Origin: Enterobacterales bacterium
Lineage (GTDB): Bacteria > Pseudomonadota > Gammaproteobacteria > Enterobacterales > Enterobacteriaceae
DNA length: 64,000 nt
Assembly: GCA_015655145.1 (NCBI GenBank)
Contig: JAATFO010000136.1
Coordinates: 19,165-83,164 of the forward strand
Reading direction: 5' to 3'
Shown here: one piece after another, positions 60,715 through 64,000 of the stretch
How the letters are laid out: every line of letters begins with the position of its first letter
Position numbering within the stretch: the stretch's first letter is position 1
Notes under the pieces: model-generated
The model's input: only the letters and a program-made list of their open reading frames with translations
What the model was told of the DNA's origin: nothing
The model's database searches: none
Made by a program: the position numbers and the translations under genes

Positions 60715-61251
60715 ATGACTTATCAACTGGCTGGCAGAGTCGCTATTCTTAAGCGCGTCTTCGGCTGGATTATTTTTATCCCCGCTGTACTGTCAACACT
60801 GATTTCCCTGTTAAGTTTTATGTTTAAACACAGTGAAAAACAGCCGGGTATTGATGCGGTGCTGCTTGATTTTGCGCATATCATGATTGATATGGTTCGC
60901 TTTAATACGCCATTTCTCGGTTTTTTCTGGCATAACTCGCCGGTTCCCAATTTTCATGGTGCGGCTAACATCCTGTTCTGGATAATTTATATCCTGATTT
61001 TTATCGGGCTGGCGCTGCAGACTTCAGGTGCACGGATGTGGCGTCAGGCGCACTATCTGCGCGAGGGTATTGAGGATCAGTTGATCCTCGAGAATGCCAA
61101 AGGCAGTGAAGGACGCAGTCGCCAGCAACTGGAAGAGAAAATTGTGGTGCCGCGGCACACCATATTTTTACAAATTTTCCCGCTGTATATTCTGCCGATC
61201 ATCATCATTATTATCGGCTATGTGGTACTGAGACTGCTGGGCTTTGTTTGA
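60715..61251 (+). CDS. yniB: YniB family inner-membrane protein
   Basis: This 178-residue protein has four hydrophobic spans (about 15-37, 55-75, 90-103 and 150-172) and matches the YniB family. Function is unknown. AAGGAGA precedes the ATG. It converges on yniA. Confidence 0.9.
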   Translation: MTYQLAGRVAILKRVFGWIIFIPAVLSTLISLLSFMFKHSEKQPGIDAVLLDFAHIMIDMVRFNTPFLGFFWHNSPVPNFHGAANILFWIIYILIFIGLALQTSGARMWRQAHYLREGIEDQLILENAKGSEGRSRQQLEEKIVVPRHTIFLQIFPLYILPIIIIIIGYVVLRLLGFV

Positions 61252-61260
61252 ATATCCCCG

Positions 61261-61279
61261 TCAGGCCGGTCTGGCCTGA
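61261..61279. terminator. hairpin between yniB and yniA
   Basis: TCAGGCC-GGTCT-GGCCTGA hairpin followed by ACATTTTCC on the plus strand. It overlaps the last codons of yniA, so a compact terminator for yniB. Confidence 0.6.
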
Positions 61280-62154
61280 CATTTTCCTGACCCATCATGA
61301 CTCAGCAAGGTGTTAATCACCTGTTGAGATTTCCCTACCCAGTGCCCGCCGAACACATTGGCGCGGTTTAACAGATAATAGAGCTGATAAATAGGCTGGC
61401 GCTGCAGGAAATCCTGCGGTAAAGGCCAAATCGACTGATAACCGTCATAGATTTGTGGCGGTAAATCTGGATACCACGCGAGCATCGCCAGATCACATTC
61501 TCGATCTCCCCAATAACACGCTGGGTCGAAAATCCATGGACCGCCTTGACTGCCAGCGCAATTAGCCGGCCATAAATCACCATGTAAAAGTGAGGGTTGC
61601 GGATGATGGCTGACCAACGCATTCTGGACGCAGGCAATAATTGGATCCACATCACCGTACGAAATGCCTTTTTCTGTCGCCAGTTGTAATTGCCAGCCAA
61701 TGCGTTGCTCAGCAAAAAATACCGACCAGCGACGCAGCCAGCTATTGGGTTGCGGAGAGGTGGTAATATTGTTATCGAAATCAAGGCCAAAGTGGGGTTG
61801 ATCACTCCACTGATGAAGTTTTGCCAGTTGCTGACCGAGCTGCCAGGCGCTGTGAGCATTAAGTGGTTTTACCGGCAGGTACTCCAGCAACAAGAAGCTG
61901 TCGTCACGATCACTGCCAACGCCATACACTTTGGGCACGCGTACGGTCTGGCTACGTGACAGCAATTCGAGTTGGTCGGCTTCCCAAGTGAAAAGAGTCA
62001 GCATCTCGCGGTTGTTGCATTTAACGAAGATGTCATATTCGCCGTAACGGATATGCCAGGCGGGATGGATATCTCCGCCGGGGAGCTCGATGCGCTGGTT
62101 AATTTCTGCGTTTCCTAACTGCTCACTCAACAGACGACGGATGGCTGACCACAT
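61261..62154 (-). CDS. yniA: fructosamine kinase family protein YniA
   Basis: This 297-residue aminoglycoside-phosphotransferase-fold kinase has the Brenner motif LLHGDLWPANC, the metal-binding WIFDPACYWGDRECDLAM and a Lys in YDIFVKCNNREM. Family members phosphorylate fructosamines or ribulosamines on glycated proteins; some remove damage with deglycase partners. The exact substrate is not shown. Confidence 0.92.
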   Translation of the reverse strand: MWSAIRRLLSEQLGNAEINQRIELPGGDIHPAWHIRYGEYDIFVKCNNREMLTLFTWEADQLELLSRSQTVRVPKVYGVGSDRDDSFLLLEYLPVKPLNAHSAWQLGQQLAKLHQWSDQPHFGLDFDNNITTSPQPNSWLRRWSVFFAEQRIGWQLQLATEKGISYGDVDPIIACVQNALVSHHPQPSLLHGDLWPANCAGSQGGPWIFDPACYWGDRECDLAMLAWYPDLPPQIYDGYQSIWPLPQDFLQRQPIYQLYYLLNRANVFGGHWVGKSQQVINTLLSHDGSGKCQARPA

Positions 62155-62593
62155 CGGGTATTCCTCTTTTTCGCTGCGTAACGTTAATTGTAACGCTTAA
62201 AGATCCATCAACACCAGTACCGTCGGATAACAGAGCGCGGAATTTACACAAAAATCAATAATGATTCACATTTATGCGCATGGCTACTTGCCGCGATGGG
62301 GCTTCCCGCATTAATGAATGGTTGAGGGGGAGGGCTACATTTGTCACTTGCAATACACCGCGCCAGGAAAATTCTTATGTTTCTGATATAAAGCAGATGT
62401 TCTGCCGGCGATTTCCCTCTATAATACGCGTCGCTAGTGGGGGACTCCCCCTTCATGGAGGCCTTTCTGCCTGGACGCTTAGGAAATAGCGCGATTTAAT
62501 GCTTTTTTACAAAAATTACGGTAAATCGCATTGATCGCCTTCTGAAACTCTTCAGACTCAACCCTTTTAAAACAGTCGTACAGGTCACATTTA
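62155..62593 (+). promoter_or_regulatory. ydiY promoter and long leader
   Basis: TATAAT at 62420-62425 is a perfect -10 box; the -35 is weak. Transcription would start near 62432, giving about 160 bases of leader. The leader opens with a GGGGG-ACT-CCCCC hairpin (62439-62451) and holds further short palindromes to 62480. No gene is visible. Confidence 0.5.
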
Positions 62594-63349
62594 ATGAAAG
62601 CGCTCAACAAGTTGTCCACTGCTCTTCTGCTCTCGGCGGGAGTACTTTGTCATCAGGCGATGGCTGATAACAATGTTTTTACCTTCATGGATGACCCTTC
62701 AACAGCGAAAAAACCGTTTGATGGTACGGCGGCTGCCGGGTATCTGGCGCAGACCGGTAATACCACCAGTTCCTCCCTGACGGCGCAAACTAACATGACA
62801 TGGTTTAAAACCAACATGGCGTATAGCCTGTGGGGGAATGCGTCAAATACGTCATCTAATGATGAACGCTCTTCTGAAACGTATCAGGTCGGTGGGCGTA
62901 CTCGTTACAATATGAACGCATCGGATTACCTGTTTGGCCAGGCGAGTTGGCTGAGCGACCGTTTTAATGGTTATGACGGACGTTCTATTTTTGTTGCTGG
63001 TTATGGTCGCCAGGTATTGAATGGCCCAGTGCATTCATTACGTATTGAAGCCGGCCCGGGTATTCGTTATGACGATTTCCATGATGGTGGTGATCAAACG
63101 CAGGGGCTGGCTTACGGAGCGTTGAGTTATCAGTGGCAACTTACTGATAATACTAAGTTTATTCAAGGTGTTTCCGTGCTGGGGAGCGACAATACCACAC
63201 TTAACTCCGAAACCGGTTTACAAGTAGCGATTAATGAACACTTCGCGTTGAAACTGGCCTACAATGTGACCTGGAATCAGGATCCGCCAGAATCTGCGCC
63301 GGACAGAACCGATACCAAAACTACAGTACTGCTTTCCTACGCGATGTGA
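62594..63349 (+). CDS. ydiY: YdiY, DUF481 outer-membrane protein
   Basis: This 251-residue protein has a signal peptide ending AMA near residue 24. A beta-barrel pattern of alternating residues follows (AAGYLAQTGNTTSSSLTAQT, YLFGQASWLSDRFNGYDGRS) and ends in TTVLLSYAM, typical of DUF481 proteins. The role is not established; E. coli ydiY is linked to acid response. It precedes thrS. Confidence 0.9.
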   Translation: MKALNKLSTALLLSAGVLCHQAMADNNVFTFMDDPSTAKKPFDGTAAAGYLAQTGNTTSSSLTAQTNMTWFKTNMAYSLWGNASNTSSNDERSSETYQVGGRTRYNMNASDYLFGQASWLSDRFNGYDGRSIFVAGYGRQVLNGPVHSLRIEAGPGIRYDDFHDGGDQTQGLAYGALSYQWQLTDNTKFIQGVSVLGSDNTTLNSETGLQVAINEHFALKLAYNVTWNQDPPESAPDRTDTKTTVLLSYAM

Positions 63350-63358
63350 CCCACCGAT

Positions 63359-63384
63359 GGGCCGGTTTTATCCGGCCTGTTTAC
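63359..63384 (+). terminator. terminator after ydiY
   Basis: GGGCCGG-TTTTA-TCCGGCC hairpin followed by TGTTTAC, ten bases after the stop. Confidence 0.75.
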
Positions 63385-63559
63385 GCGCTCTTCTTCGCCT
63401 GTCTGATATCGGATTCATTGCCTGCCTTGTAACGTCAATCCTCCCATTATTGTGCTATGCCCACAGCACCGCTGTATTAGCGTCCAGTGTTGCCGTTGTG
63501 TGTTGAGGATCGGGTGATGTTACTGCCGTGCAATATGACGTCATGAAGTGTAAGATATT

Positions 63560-63729
63560 CCGTCGTCGAAAGTTTTAGCCGCAGTGCGCTTTCGAATCTG
63601 TGTCTCAGGCAGCCGTACCAAACCAGCAAATGTGGGTTGGTTTCAAGTGCTAACTGGTTGAGGCATAAAGTAAATTTATTTTTGCATGTAGCCTTTCGTG
63701 TGGGTTACCACTGTAATTAAGGATATGAA
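63560..63729 (+). promoter_or_regulatory. thrS leader with tRNA-like operator
   Basis: The last 50 bases before the thrS ATG closely match the E. coli thrS operator. A hairpin at 63688-63707 (GTAGCC/GGGTTAC arms) displays CGT at 63697-63699, mimicking a tRNA-Thr anticodon, and TAAGGATATGAA is the ribosome site. In E. coli threonyl-tRNA synthetase binds this operator and represses its own translation. A second hairpin-forming stretch lies at about 63625-63665. Confidence 0.75.
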
Positions 63730-64000
63730 ATGCCTGTTATAACACTTCCTGATGGAAGTCAGCGTTCTTATGATCGTATTGTCAGCATTATGGATATTGC
63801 GCAAGATATCGGCCCGGGCTTAGCAAAAGCGTGTATTGCGGGGCGCGTCAATGGTGAATTGGTGGATGCGGTCGATCTGATCAGCGAAAACGCCAATGTG
63901 GCTATCATTACCGCAAAAGATGATGCAGGGCTGGACATCATTCGTCATTCCTGCGCGCACTTACTTGGTCATGCGATTAAACAACTGTGGCCAGAGACGC
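63730..64000 (+). CDS. thrS: threonyl-tRNA synthetase, N-terminal part
   Basis: Ninety codons are present before the window ends. The TGS domain ([40 protein letters not shown]) and the start of the editing domain ([18 protein letters not shown]) are plain. The enzyme charges tRNA-Thr. The gene is cut by the window edge, not broken. Confidence 0.97.
   Translation, partial: MPVITLPDGSQRSYDRIVSIMDIAQDIGPGLAKACIAGRVNGELVDAVDLISENANVAIITAKDDAGLDIIRHSCAHLLGHAIKQLWPET

Overview
The window is enterobacterial chromosome. Gene content and order (ychF-pth-ychH-prs-ispE-lolB-hemA-prfA-prmC-sirB2-sirB1-kdsA-chaA-chaC, the ast operon, spy, nadE-osmE-katE, yniC-yniB-yniA, ydiY-thrS) follow the Escherichia coli backbone with losses and insertions. 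A soft-rot/Brenneria-like member of the Enterobacterales fits best, but the species cannot be fixed from the sequence alone.

Positions 1-11693 hold a biosynthetic gene cluster whose gene set and divergent order match the tilimycin/tilivalline (kleboxymycin) pyrrolobenzodiazepine cluster known from Klebsiella oxytoca. Leftward runs aroX-dhbX-icmX-adsX (adsX is cut by the window edge), which would make 3-hydroxyanthranilate from chorismate. Rightward runs npsA-thdA-npsB-npsC and a MarR regulator, which would couple that aryl acid to a second amino acid, probably proline, and release the product reductively.

Positions 12376-20196 hold a second accessory locus: a TetR regulator, a carrier-protein-like small protein, a FhuA-type TonB receptor, a Tat-type iron-chelate binding protein, an NtaA/DszA-type flavin monooxygenase and a DHA2-family MFS exporter. 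Three of its promoters carry the same 19-bp partial palindrome between -35 and -10, and two regulatory regions carry Fur boxes. I read it as an iron- and ligand-controlled chelate uptake and processing system. A truncated IS3-type element and a P4-type integrase (20893-22068) follow and mark the likely edge of a genomic island next to ychF.

Positions 22283-35630 are conserved housekeeping backbone (translation, haem, isoprenoid, KDO and lipoprotein-sorting genes). Between chaC and the ast operon lies a second variable zone. It contains a leftward type VI secretion module (ppkA, vasI/tagO-like, pppA, fha, tagF, a short tssM, tssL with an OmpA domain, an SH3 lipoprotein) without sheath, baseplate, Hcp, VgrG, ClpV or TssJ genes. 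It also contains a broken DeoR gene, a decayed IS630 transposase, an AT-rich alpha/beta hydrolase fused to an Ig-like domain, and an IS26-like relic.

From 48422 to the end the backbone resumes: a sigma-54 promoter and astADBE (astC absent), spy, yddG, nadE, osmE, a Gly/His/Pro-rich secreted protein, katE, yniC, yniB, yniA, ydiY, and the leader and first 90 codons of thrS.
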